From positions 15,240 through 79,239 of the forward strand of contig NZ_KK211075.1 of the NCBI RefSeq assembly GCF_000620125.1: a stretch of DNA of 64,000 nucleotides. Reading direction: 5' to 3'. Below are positions 17,961 through 25,643 of the stretch, one piece after another. The notes beneath the pieces were generated by a model. It ran no database searches. It had not been told where the DNA came from and saw only the letters and a program-made list of their open reading frames with translations. The stretch's first letter is position 1. Each line of letters opens with the position of its first letter. This DNA is from Clostridiisalibacter paucivorans DSM 22131. GTDB lineage: Bacteria > Bacillota > Clostridia > Tissierellales > Clostridiisalibacteraceae. Position numbers and translations under genes: made by a program.

Positions 17961-18036
17961 TTATAAATTTTTACCAAAAATAACACCTATTATGATACAA
18001 TATTCTATGGAAAATCTTAATCTGAGGAGGAAATCA

Positions 18037-18588
18037 ATGATTGGAGATAAAATCCGTAAAATAAGACAGCAAAAAGGCCTTACATTAAATGAAATTGCCA
18101 ACGGCACCAATTTGACTGCCAGTTATATATCTCAAATAGAAAGAAATATCACTGAACCCTCTATTTCTTCATTAAGGAAAATCGCATCTATTCTAAATGT
18201 ACCCATATATATATTCTTCAGTGATGACGATAAGGAAAAATTCTTTATAAAGGCTGAAGAGAGAACAAAAATGAAACTCCCAAAAAGTAATATCTTATAT
18301 GAATTTCTAACTCCCATGCCCGGTGAAGTAGATTGGGACATAAAATTTTTATCTGTATATTTTGAAATTAATCCCAATAGTTCTGCCAGTGAAGATTTCT
18401 TTATCCATAAAGCAGATGAAGCGATAATAATATTAGAAGGAAATATGGAACTGATACTAGGAGAAAAATCTTACTTATTAAAAAAAGGAGACTCCATGTA
18501 TATTAAAGAAAATACTCCCCATAAAATGATCAATAATGGAAATACTATGGTAAAAGGAATATTCACCCTTTCTCCTTCCATATATTAA
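18037..18588 (+). CDS. XRE-cupin transcriptional regulator
   Basis: 183 residues. The N-terminal helix-turn-helix (IRKIRQQKGLTLNEIANG, with SYISQIERN) is joined to a C-terminal cupin (about 105-180) with HKADEAIIILEGNMELILG and the closing MYIKENTPHKMIN. Such regulators sense small ligands, often amino-acid or polyamine related. The ATG at 18037 follows GAGGAGG; longer in-frame starts run back through the preceding terminator and are rejected. It probably controls the neighbouring peptide-use operon (inference). Confidence 0.85.
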   Translation: MIGDKIRKIRQQKGLTLNEIANGTNLTASYISQIERNITEPSISSLRKIASILNVPIYIFFSDDDKEKFFIKAEERTKMKLPKSNILYEFLTPMPGEVDWDIKFLSVYFEINPNSSASEDFFIHKADEAIIILEGNMELILGEKSYLLKKGDSMYIKENTPHKMINNGNTMVKGIFTLSPSIY

Positions 18589-18735
18589 GTAGAATAATAC
18601 CCTTTCTTTGATTTACAATTTTCCTAATTTAAAATTCTTTAATACAAAAGAAATTATGTGCTTATTGAAATCTATATTAAAACTATATATACTCTAAATG
18701 TAGATAATAAACAAATAATATGTAGAGGTGATTAA

Positions 18736-19257
18736 ATGGCCAAAAATCCAGTAGTAACAATCAAGATGAACAATGGAGATACTATGAAAGCAGAACTGTA
18801 TCCTAATATTGCTCCAAATACAGTTAATAACTTTATATCCCTAATCAATAAAGAATATTATAATGGATTAATATTCCATAGAGTCATAAAAGGATTCATG
18901 ATTCAAGGCGGTTGTCCTGAAGGCACTGGCATGGGAGGTCCTGGGTATAGCATAAAAGGCGAATTTTCTTCCAATGGATTTACCAATAATTTGAAACATG
19001 AGCAAGGTGTACTTTCTATGGCTCGAGCTCAACATCCCAATTCTGCCGGTTCACAATTTTTCATTATGCATAAAAATTCTCCTCATCTAGATAGACAATA
19101 TGCTGGGTTTGGTAAAATTATCGAAGGTATAGACGTTGTAGATAAAATAGCAAATACCACTACTAACCATTTTGACAAACCCCTAAAAGAACAAAAAATA
19201 GAATCCATGTCTGTAGAACTTTTTGATTATCAATATACTGAACCAGAAAAATTATAA
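18736..19257 (+). CDS. Cyclophilin-type peptidyl-prolyl isomerase
   Basis: 173 residues, no signal peptide, so a cytosolic foldase. The catalytic core is visible: FHRVIKGFMIQGG (48-60), the substrate-binding GSQFFIMH near 109, and the loop LDRQYAGFGKI. Start is ATG 6 bases after AGAGGTG. It has its own terminator and appears to be a single-gene unit. Confidence 0.93.
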   Translation: MAKNPVVTIKMNNGDTMKAELYPNIAPNTVNNFISLINKEYYNGLIFHRVIKGFMIQGGCPEGTGMGGPGYSIKGEFSSNGFTNNLKHEQGVLSMARAQHPNSAGSQFFIMHKNSPHLDRQYAGFGKIIEGIDVVDKIANTTTNHFDKPLKEQKIESMSVELFDYQYTEPEKL

Positions 19258-19264
19258 ATAATAA

Positions 19265-19297
19265 AGTTAGTAGTTATTATAGCTACTAACTATTTTT
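19265..19297 (+). terminator. Terminator of the cyclophilin gene (heptad family)
   Basis: AGTTAGTAG (19265-19273) pairs with CTACTAACT (19283-19291), then ATTTTTATA. The left arm is GTTAGTA-GTTATTA, another member of the dispersed heptad family. Confidence 0.75.
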
Positions 19298-19384
19298 ATA
19301 CCCTTTTTCACTATCTATTGGTAAAATTTCTTTATCATTATTAATAGTCTATACATATTAATACAGTGAAAGAAGTATTAGATT

Positions 19385-20245
19385 ATGAAAGGGTGCTTTC
19401 ACGTGTATGATAGTAATGGTGTATTAAAGGTTCTTCCTAAAAAAGACTACAAACACTCAAGGCCTGTTAATAAAGATTGCTATAAATTTATTATAAAAAA
19501 TAGAGCAAAACACTTTTTCAAAAGATCTTCCAATAAAGATTTGCGTATAAATCCAAAATTTGGTGTCTCTATCATTACTAGCACTATTCGTAAAAATTCA
19601 ATGCATAATATTTTTACTAATTATAAAAATCAACTTTATAACCATAAAGAATTGATTGTTATTCTCAATAAAAATAATATGAATAAAGATAAATGGATTG
19701 AAGAATCAAGACCGTATAAAAATATTCGTATTTTTAAATTAGATGAAAAAAAATCTTTAGGAGAATGTCTAAATTATGCAGTATCCAAGGCTAAGTTTAA
19801 CTATATAACAAAATTTGATGATGATAATTATTATGGTCCTTCTTTTATCCCCCACCTAATGAAAGATTTTAAAATAACTAATGCTGATATAGTAGGTAAA
19901 TTATCATATTATGTCTTTTTTGCTGATTCGAATATATTGGCTATTAATTTTCCAAGACATGAAAACAAATATGTTGACATAGTATCTGGCTCTGCATTGA
20001 TATTTCCCAAGAGGATATTCAACTTCATCCAATATCCCCATATCAATCTAGGAGAAGACACATATTTTCTCAAAAAATGTATTGAAAACAATTTAAAATT
20101 ATATTCTTCAGATAGATTTAATTATGTATGTATTAGACAGTCTAATCTTAATTTTCATACATGGAAAATTTCTCAGAAATCTCTTTTGCAAAATTGTAAT
20201 ATTGTAAAATTTACCAATGGTTTTAAAAAATATGTTGACATATAA
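19385..20245 (+). CDS. Family 2-like glycosyltransferase
   Basis: 286 residues, no signal peptide. The nucleotide-sugar fold starts near residue 57 (FGVSIITST). A donor/metal motif FDDDNYYGPSF is near residue 144, and SGSALIFPKR and LGEDTYFLKKC near residues 200 and 222 place the acceptor-side acid. The first 55 residues are basic and resemble no domain I know. It is directly followed by a DNRLRE-domain protein on the same strand, which could be its glycosylated target on the spore or cell surface (inference). Confidence 0.75.
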   Translation: MKGCFHVYDSNGVLKVLPKKDYKHSRPVNKDCYKFIIKNRAKHFFKRSSNKDLRINPKFGVSIITSTIRKNSMHNIFTNYKNQLYNHKELIVILNKNNMNKDKWIEESRPYKNIRIFKLDEKKSLGECLNYAVSKAKFNYITKFDDDNYYGPSFIPHLMKDFKITNADIVGKLSYYVFFADSNILAINFPRHENKYVDIVSGSALIFPKRIFNFIQYPHINLGEDTYFLKKCIENNLKLYSSDRFNYVCIRQSNLNFHTWKISQKSLLQNCNIVKFTNGFKKYVDI

Positions 20246-20321
20246 ACCTAATTTTTGAAGACACCGTAACATATTTATTTTTTTTCAATATTATATAATG
20301 CAAAGAAAAGAGGTGAACATT

Positions 20322-21185
20322 TTGGCTAATATAACTTTTACCCCAAATAAAGACGCATATATTTCTTCATATTATCCCAATCAAAACTTTGGAACAGATG
20401 ACTTTTTATTTATAAGTAGATTTGAAAGTGATGAAGATGTTTATAGGTCATTGCTTCAATTTAATCTTAATAACTTAAGTAACTTCATACCTCCAGCAAG
20501 CACTATTATGTCTGGAGAACTTGAATTAAATGTATTTCGTAATGAATCTCCTATAGAAGGTACTTCTGTAAAAGTTTTCAGATTGCTAGGTGACTTTCAA
20601 GAAAACAATATTACTTGGAATAATCAGCCATTATTTTCAGAAACAGAGGATGGGAGCAAAACTATATTCCCTGAAACCTTTGGCAGCTTTACTATTGATA
20701 TAACTAACTTAGCAAAGGGATGGTATGATGGTTCTATTCCCAATAATGGACTAATACTATTAGGAGATGAAACCCAGAACAGTCTATTGGCTTTTAGAAG
20801 TAAAGAATATAGCGATAGCAGTAAGTGGCCAAAACTAAAATATATATATACAAATGGAATAATAAACGTCTTTCCTAATGAAACAATAAATGTCCCTGCT
20901 GATAGTACCACTGCCTCATCTGCAATACCTCTAGGCCCTAAAAAACAAGCAACTTTATTCGTAGAAAATTCATTATCAACTAATTTAAGCATACGCATTC
21001 AAATTAGAAATAAAGGGAACCAATGGGCAGATACCGAAAGCTTCATCCTTACCACCCTTGGTCCTAATGATGCAGCTGCACTTACTACAGATGCTCCTGC
21101 TGAAGAAGTAAGAATCTCTTTAACAAATAAAGATACTGAAAATGATACTACAGTCACTGTATCGGCAACAACTAAAGAAAATTAG
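20322..21185 (+). CDS. DNRLRE-domain structural/surface protein
   Basis: About 287 residues. An N-terminal DNRLRE beta-sandwich (about 1-180) opens with FTPNKDAYISSYYPNQNFG and includes FGSFTIDITNLAKGW and GLILLGDETQN. A C-terminal beta-rich, Thr/Ser-rich domain of about 90 residues resembles the DUF6385 type. There is no signal peptide, which fits a spore-surface protein made in the mother cell better than a secreted one. GAGGTG lies 8 bases before the TTG at 20322, which is preferred over the ATG at 20298. The abundance of Asn/Thr/Ser gives many possible sugar-acceptor sites for the upstream glycosyltransferase. Confidence 0.7.
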   Translation: MANITFTPNKDAYISSYYPNQNFGTDDFLFISRFESDEDVYRSLLQFNLNNLSNFIPPASTIMSGELELNVFRNESPIEGTSVKVFRLLGDFQENNITWNNQPLFSETEDGSKTIFPETFGSFTIDITNLAKGWYDGSIPNNGLILLGDETQNSLLAFRSKEYSDSSKWPKLKYIYTNGIINVFPNETINVPADSTTASSAIPLGPKKQATLFVENSLSTNLSIRIQIRNKGNQWADTESFILTTLGPNDAAALTTDAPAEEVRISLTNKDTENDTTVTVSATTKEN

Positions 21186-21197
21186 ATCTATAATAAT

Positions 21198-21231
21198 ATG
21201 TGGATAGAAAGGTATACTTTTCTATCCACAT
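21198..21231. terminator. Shared terminator
   Basis: A 13-bp perfect stem (ATGTGGATAGAAA / TTTCTATCCACAT) between convergent genes; the downstream T-richness is modest on the plus strand. Confidence 0.7.
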
Positions 21232-21260
21232 TTAAGCATTTACTCTATTCAATTTATATA

Positions 21261-21827
21261 TTAATGATTCATATATGTAACCATAATACTTATAAAATAC
21301 ATAAATGAAGCAGTCAATATAAAATGTTCTACAATCCCATCTGTTTTTATTGGTACAGGAAATTTGATTTTAAAATCTAATGGCCAAAATACTTTTATTC
21401 CCTTTATAGTTATAAAATCTCCAATCAAATGAGTTATATACCCTATATTGAACCCTTTATATACTTCCCATAGCCCATTTTCTGCTGCAATCTTATATGC
21501 TATAGCAGAAAACATCAAATATCCTAAAATACTGTGGGTAATCCCTCTATGAGTAGACAACCCAACCAATACGCAGACTAAGCCCAGTAACTTAAAATCA
21601 AAGTAGTACATTATAACACCCAATAAACTATAAGTTATAAGTTTTGTCAATTTGTTATTACTAAATAGTATCCTTTGATTTAGTTTACTTTTTGGGTGAT
21701 CTATATCTGGAAGTAATGCACCAAATATAGCCGCACCTATTACTCCAATAGTAGTTTCAATAGAAGTATTCATGCCAAATGTAATACCTGCAGCTGCACC
21801 TATCATCATATGTGTTTTTCCTGTCAT
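21261..21827 (-). CDS. YdjM/DUF457-family membrane-bound metal-dependent hydrolase
   Basis: 188 residues with four to five membrane segments. Family motifs are KTHMMIGAA at the N-terminus, ALLPDIDHPKS near 50, THRGITHS near 93 and HLIGDF near 128; these supply the His/Asp metal ligands. The biochemical role of the family is poorly known. Start is ATG after AAGGAGG at 8 bases; the longer reading from 21857 lacks a site. Confidence 0.8.
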   Translation of the reverse strand: MTGKTHMMIGAAAGITFGMNTSIETTIGVIGAAIFGALLPDIDHPKSKLNQRILFSNNKLTKLITYSLLGVIMYYFDFKLLGLVCVLVGLSTHRGITHSILGYLMFSAIAYKIAAENGLWEVYKGFNIGYITHLIGDFITIKGIKVFWPLDFKIKFPVPIKTDGIVEHFILTASFMYFISIMVTYMNH

Positions 21828-21966
21828 TTTTTCCTCCTTGTTGTCATATATGATCATAAACTGTCAAGTATTAATTTTAACTCTAAAATGGAATCTTTTC
21901 AATAGTATAATTGAATTTTTCAGAACAAATGTTTTGTCTTTATAAAAAATTACATTAAAATTTATC

Positions 21967-23610
21967 TCATCCCAATATGGCTTCCAAATCCTGTTCTGGT
22001 GTAGAAATAGGTTTCAGTCCAAATTTTTCTACCAATACTTGAAGAATATTAGGGGTAATAAATGCTGGCAATGTGGGGCCAAGGCGGATATCCTTTATAC
22101 CCAAGGATAATAATGCTAAAAGAATACCTACTGCCTTTTGTTCGTACCAAGAAAGTATCAATGAAAGGGGCAAATCATTCACACCACAATCAAAGGCCTC
22201 TGCCAATGCAATTGCAACCTTAATTGCTGAATATGAATCACTACACTGGCCACAGTCAAGCACTCTAGGGAAACCAGCAATTGTACCTAACTCTAGTTTA
22301 TTAAAACGGAATTTTCCACATGCTAGCGTCAAGATTATGGTGTCTTTTGGAGTCTTTTCTGCAAACTCTGTATAATAATTTCTACCTGGTCTGGCACCAT
22401 CGCAACCTCCTATCAAGAAAAAGTGTTTGATCTTTCCTTCTTTAACTGCACTTATAATCTCATTTGCATGGCTCAATATAGTATTATGAGCAAATCCTAT
22501 TGGTATTCTCTTTTCTGGTTCATCCTGTTGCCACCCACCTAATTCCAGTGCCTTCTCTATAATTGGAGTAAAATCTTTTTTCCCATCAATTTCTTCTATA
22601 TGGGGGCAATCAGGCATACCTACTATACTGGTGGTAAACAGTCTATCCTTATAGCTATTTCTAGGCTTTTGTACACAATTAGTAGTCATCAATATACATC
22701 CAGGGATACCATCAAACTCTTCCTGTTGTTTCTGCCATGCACCACCATAATTTCCAACTAAATGCTTATATTTTTTAAGTTCTGGATATGCATTGCCCGG
22801 CAGCATTTCACAATGGGTATATATATTTATTCCCTTGTCTTCTGTCTGCTCTAATAATTCCTTTAAATCTTTAAAATCATGGCCTGATACAATAATAAAT
22901 GGACCCTTTTTCTTTGTAATTAATACCTCTGTAGGTTCTGGATTGCCAAATCTCTCAGTAACAGCGGCATCTAATAATTCCATACATCTTAAATCAGTCT
23001 TGCCCAACTCCATATTGAGATTAAATAAATCTTCTACGGTTAAACTATTATCTATAGTAGCTCCTAACCCTTTATAAAAGAAATTATTCACTCCTTCATC
23101 AAATTTCCCTAAAATATATGCATGATGGGCATAGGCAGCCATTCCTTTAAATCCATATATCAATAATTCCCTCAGTGAACGAATATCCATATCTAACTTT
23201 TCATTAGACATTATCCCCACTGTTTCCAATTCTTCTATCATTTCTTTCATTGTCTCTGGTGCTTTATAATTTGCCTCTGCTGGTACATTTTCAATTTCAC
23301 CAACGGCATTTCTAAGCTCTTCTTTTATTTCCTCTGCCTTTTTAATATATTCTACAAATCTACTGGGATCAAAATTCACATTTGTTAATGTGGCAAACAT
23401 ACTATCTACCACAAATTTACTGATTTCACTTCTAATCTTTAGTCCCTTCTCCAAATTTTTTTGTCCATAAAATCCGATTCCCTTTAATTCATGGATTAAA
23501 ACATCTTGTAGATTGGCTACAGTAGATGTTTTACCACATACCCCTGATTTAACGCATCCCTTTCCTCCCAAAGTCTGTTCACATTGGTAGCAAAACATAG
23601 CATTGTCCAT
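21967..23610 (-). CDS. hcp: Hybrid cluster protein (hydroxylamine/NO reductase), class I
   Basis: 547 residues. The N-terminal cluster ligands C7-x2-C10-x8-C19-x5-C25 give the class I spacing that holds a [4Fe-4S] cluster in anaerobes. Hybrid-cluster ligand regions include HCEMLPGNAYP, CILMTTNCVQKP and GGCDGARPGRNYY. It protects against nitric oxide and hydroxylamine in the cytosol. No paired Hcr reductase is next to it, as usual in Clostridia. Start is ATG after GGGAGG. No NO-responsive operator was recognised in 23611-23687. Confidence 0.95.
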   Translation of the reverse strand: MDNAMFCYQCEQTLGGKGCVKSGVCGKTSTVANLQDVLIHELKGIGFYGQKNLEKGLKIRSEISKFVVDSMFATLTNVNFDPSRFVEYIKKAEEIKEELRNAVGEIENVPAEANYKAPETMKEMIEELETVGIMSNEKLDMDIRSLRELLIYGFKGMAAYAHHAYILGKFDEGVNNFFYKGLGATIDNSLTVEDLFNLNMELGKTDLRCMELLDAAVTERFGNPEPTEVLITKKKGPFIIVSGHDFKDLKELLEQTEDKGINIYTHCEMLPGNAYPELKKYKHLVGNYGGAWQKQQEEFDGIPGCILMTTNCVQKPRNSYKDRLFTTSIVGMPDCPHIEEIDGKKDFTPIIEKALELGGWQQDEPEKRIPIGFAHNTILSHANEIISAVKEGKIKHFFLIGGCDGARPGRNYYTEFAEKTPKDTIILTLACGKFRFNKLELGTIAGFPRVLDCGQCSDSYSAIKVAIALAEAFDCGVNDLPLSLILSWYEQKAVGILLALLSLGIKDIRLGPTLPAFITPNILQVLVEKFGLKPISTPEQDLEAILG

Positions 23611-23687
23611 TAATAAACCTCCCTATTATATTTTTATTTATTTACATTAGTTTTTCTAATTAGGGAAAATCTATTCTAAAATGGATA

Positions 23688-23730
23688 TAAAAAGAGGGTA
23701 GCTTTATTCTTCGAAGCTACCCTCTTTTTA
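23688..23730 (-). terminator. Terminator of the ylbF-like gene
   Basis: A 17-bp perfect stem (TAAAAAGAGGGTAGCTT and its complement) with a 9-base loop, 13 bases past the ylbF-like stop codon; A/T runs inside the stem give U-rich tails on both strands. Confidence 0.9.
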
Positions 23731-23743
23731 TATGAAAAAATAA

Positions 23744-24079
23744 CTATGACTTTAACTCCATATCTAACATAGAGCTTATATCTTTATATATACTACCCAT
23801 AACTTTATTAAAACTGTCTGTTGCTTTGGTCATCCTACTTACTTCGGGATATCTAGATAAAATTTGAAATTCATTTTCTATTTGTTTTGCTTGTCTTTCC
23901 ATATCTCTAGCTGGTCTTTTAGATTTAAATAATTCCATTTGTCTTATTTGAAGTGCTTCCAATTGTTCCTTTACTTTTTTATTTTTATTTAGATTAGATT
24001 GTGCCTGTTTTAGCTCTTTAAATTGTCTTGTTGCTTTGATTTCATTTACTAAGGATGCCTTCACCCTGCTTAATGACAT
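23744..24079 (-). CDS. YlbF/YmcA-family regulator
   Basis: 111 residues, almost entirely helical, with the Com_YlbF fold (ATRQFKELKQAQSNLNK near the start, NEFQILSRYPEVSRM in the middle). In Bacillus, YlbF, YmcA and YaaT form a complex that directs RNase Y and affects sporulation and competence. The ATG follows AAAGGAG. It lies 73 bases after the cysteine desulfidase-like gene on the same strand and may be co-transcribed with it. Confidence 0.75.
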   Translation of the reverse strand: MSLSRVKASLVNEIKATRQFKELKQAQSNLNKNKKVKEQLEALQIRQMELFKSKRPARDMERQAKQIENEFQILSRYPEVSRMTKATDSFNKVMGSIYKDISSMLDMELKS

Positions 24080-24152
24080 TATAATGCTCCTTTCCCAGTA
24101 TTTCTATCTATACTATTATATGCAACAGTATGTTATGGTGTCCTTAGTAAAT

Positions 24153-25442
24153 CTATATCGTCTGCATGTTTTTCATAATTTTTAATATAACCCCATCAGT
24201 AATACCCATTCCTTCTTTTGATAATATACCTAAATTTCTTATAGTATCCTCGGCAGTCTCTGCCACAATACCATTCTTATCTGGTACAATATTATTGCTT
24301 AAAGCCAAAAATGCTGATTGTACAGCAATAGCAGCTGAAGTTGAAAGCTTCAATGCACATCCAACCTTGGCACCATCACAGATCATACCACTTACATTGG
24401 CAAGCATATTCTTTATGGTTCCATTAATTTGTTCTTCATTTGCCCCCATCAACCATGATATTGCTACACTTGCCCCTGTTGCAGCAGCAACACCACAACC
24501 ACAAAGGGCCGATAGTCTTCCTATATAATATTTAATATAACTATTTATAATATGACTAATAGCCAATGCCTTTGCTAACTTTTCTTTTTCCACATTGAAT
24601 TTATTTTTATAAGCCACGATGGGTAATATAGCCGTCAATCCATTATTTCCACTACCATTACTGCTCATTACACACATATTGATTCCAGACATTCTAGCAT
24701 CTGATGCAGCAGCAGTAAGTACCATTGCAGAATTCATTAAGTCATCGGATAACATGCCATTTTTTACATTTTGACATAGACTATAACCTACCCCCATACC
24801 CTTTTTATCCTTAAGTCCTTCCATTGCCACTTGTTCATTCATATTGATACCGTCCATCATAAAAGCAATCTCTTCATAGGATATTTTTTCTATTTCCTTT
24901 ATAATGTCATTTATTTTTAATGTATATAATAAATTTATATTATTACTCCTTATGTTGACATATCTCTCTTCTAATAGAACCTCATCATTTCTCTTCAAAT
25001 ACACGAATTTATTATGCTTTCCCTGTATGATGCTCTTACTATCTCCTTCATCAGTAAATAAATTTACTTCAATATATATCTTTTCTTCAGTATCCTTAAT
25101 TCCCAATGAAATTTTTTCGTTTTTTAATAACTCCTTTGCTAAAATAACATCTTCTTTTTCAATTCCTTCTAAAACCTGCAACCCCTTTTCACTTTTTCCC
25201 CCTATTAATCCCAATGATGCCGCAATATATAGTCCCACTTCATTGGTATTGGGTATACCCACGCCCAATCCATTTTTATATATATTGGGGCTTACATAGA
25301 TATCTGCCCTTTCTATACAACTAAAGTCTAACAATTCCTTTGCCTTGGCACAGGCTAAAGCTACTGCTACCGGCTCTGTACAGCCCATAGCAGGTACCAC
25401 TTCCCTTTTCAATGTATTAACTATAAGATTTCTCATTTCCAC
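24153..25442 (-). CDS. CyuA/UPF0597-family L-cysteine desulfidase or serine dehydratase-like enzyme
   Basis: About 429 residues with the family's conserved cysteines: VVPAMGCTEPVAVALA near the N-terminus, LCGCGVAAATGASVAISW and GMICDGAKVGCALKLS in the C-terminal half. These ligate a [4Fe-4S] cluster in the related L-serine dehydratases. It would break cysteine (or serine) to pyruvate, ammonia and sulfide. A GTG at 25442 lies 6 bases from GGGGGG and is preferred; an ATG 6 bases further on is possible. A sigma-54 promoter is directly upstream and an enhancer-binding activator gene follows, so it is probably induced by amino-acid supply. Confidence 0.82.
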   Translation of the reverse strand: MEMRNLIVNTLKREVVPAMGCTEPVAVALACAKAKELLDFSCIERADIYVSPNIYKNGLGVGIPNTNEVGLYIAASLGLIGGKSEKGLQVLEGIEKEDVILAKELLKNEKISLGIKDTEEKIYIEVNLFTDEGDSKSIIQGKHNKFVYLKRNDEVLLEERYVNIRSNNINLLYTLKINDIIKEIEKISYEEIAFMMDGINMNEQVAMEGLKDKKGMGVGYSLCQNVKNGMLSDDLMNSAMVLTAAASDARMSGINMCVMSSNGSGNNGLTAILPIVAYKNKFNVEKEKLAKALAISHIINSYIKYYIGRLSALCGCGVAAATGASVAISWLMGANEEQINGTIKNMLANVSGMICDGAKVGCALKLSTSAAIAVQSAFLALSNNIVPDKNGIVAETAEDTIRNLGILSKEGMGITDGVILKIMKNMQTI

Positions 25443-25511
25443 AAAAATCCCCCCATTTATAGTTCTCAAATAATTATTGAATAATATCAAACTCCCTTTC
25501 TATATATAGTT

Positions 25512-25527
25512 TGCAATATATATGCCA
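25512..25527 (-). promoter_or_regulatory. Sigma-54 promoter of the CyuA-like gene
   Basis: Minus-strand TGGCAT-ATATA-TTGCA fits the -24/-12 consensus TGGCAY-N5-TTGCW. It is 70 bases from the start codon and next to the gene for a sigma-54 activator. Confidence 0.85.
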
Positions 25528-25529
25528 AA

Positions 25530-25559
25530 AAACAAATATTGGAATTCCAACATTTGTTT
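25530..25559. promoter_or_regulatory. 30-bp near-perfect palindrome upstream of the -24 element
   Basis: Bases 25530-25544 mirror 25545-25559 with only one mismatched pair. The core is TTGGAATTCCAA, flanked by ACAAAT and ATTTGT. It lies immediately upstream of the -24 box, too close for a classical enhancer, so it may bind a repressor or bending protein. Confidence 0.5.
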
Positions 25560-25589
25560 TTAAAATTTTCTCATAATGAGATGAAATTA

Positions 25590-25643
25590 AAATAAAATAG
25601 TCTTAAAATGAGATTTCAGTCTCATTTTAAGACTATTTTATTT
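25590..25643 (-). terminator. 24-bp hairpin overlapping the end of the activator gene
   Basis: Bases 25590-25613 and 25620-25643 are perfectly complementary with a 6-base loop. The right arm contains the activator's stop codon. The minus-strand tail is TTTAATTTCAT, so this ends the activator mRNA; the ATGAGA/TCTCAT part recurs in TCTCATAATGAGA at 25569. Confidence 0.85.

Noticed and set aside
17908-18036. Longer reading of the XRE-cupin regulator
   Set aside because: It would be translated from the terminator of the preceding operon; GAGGAGG fixes the start at 18037.
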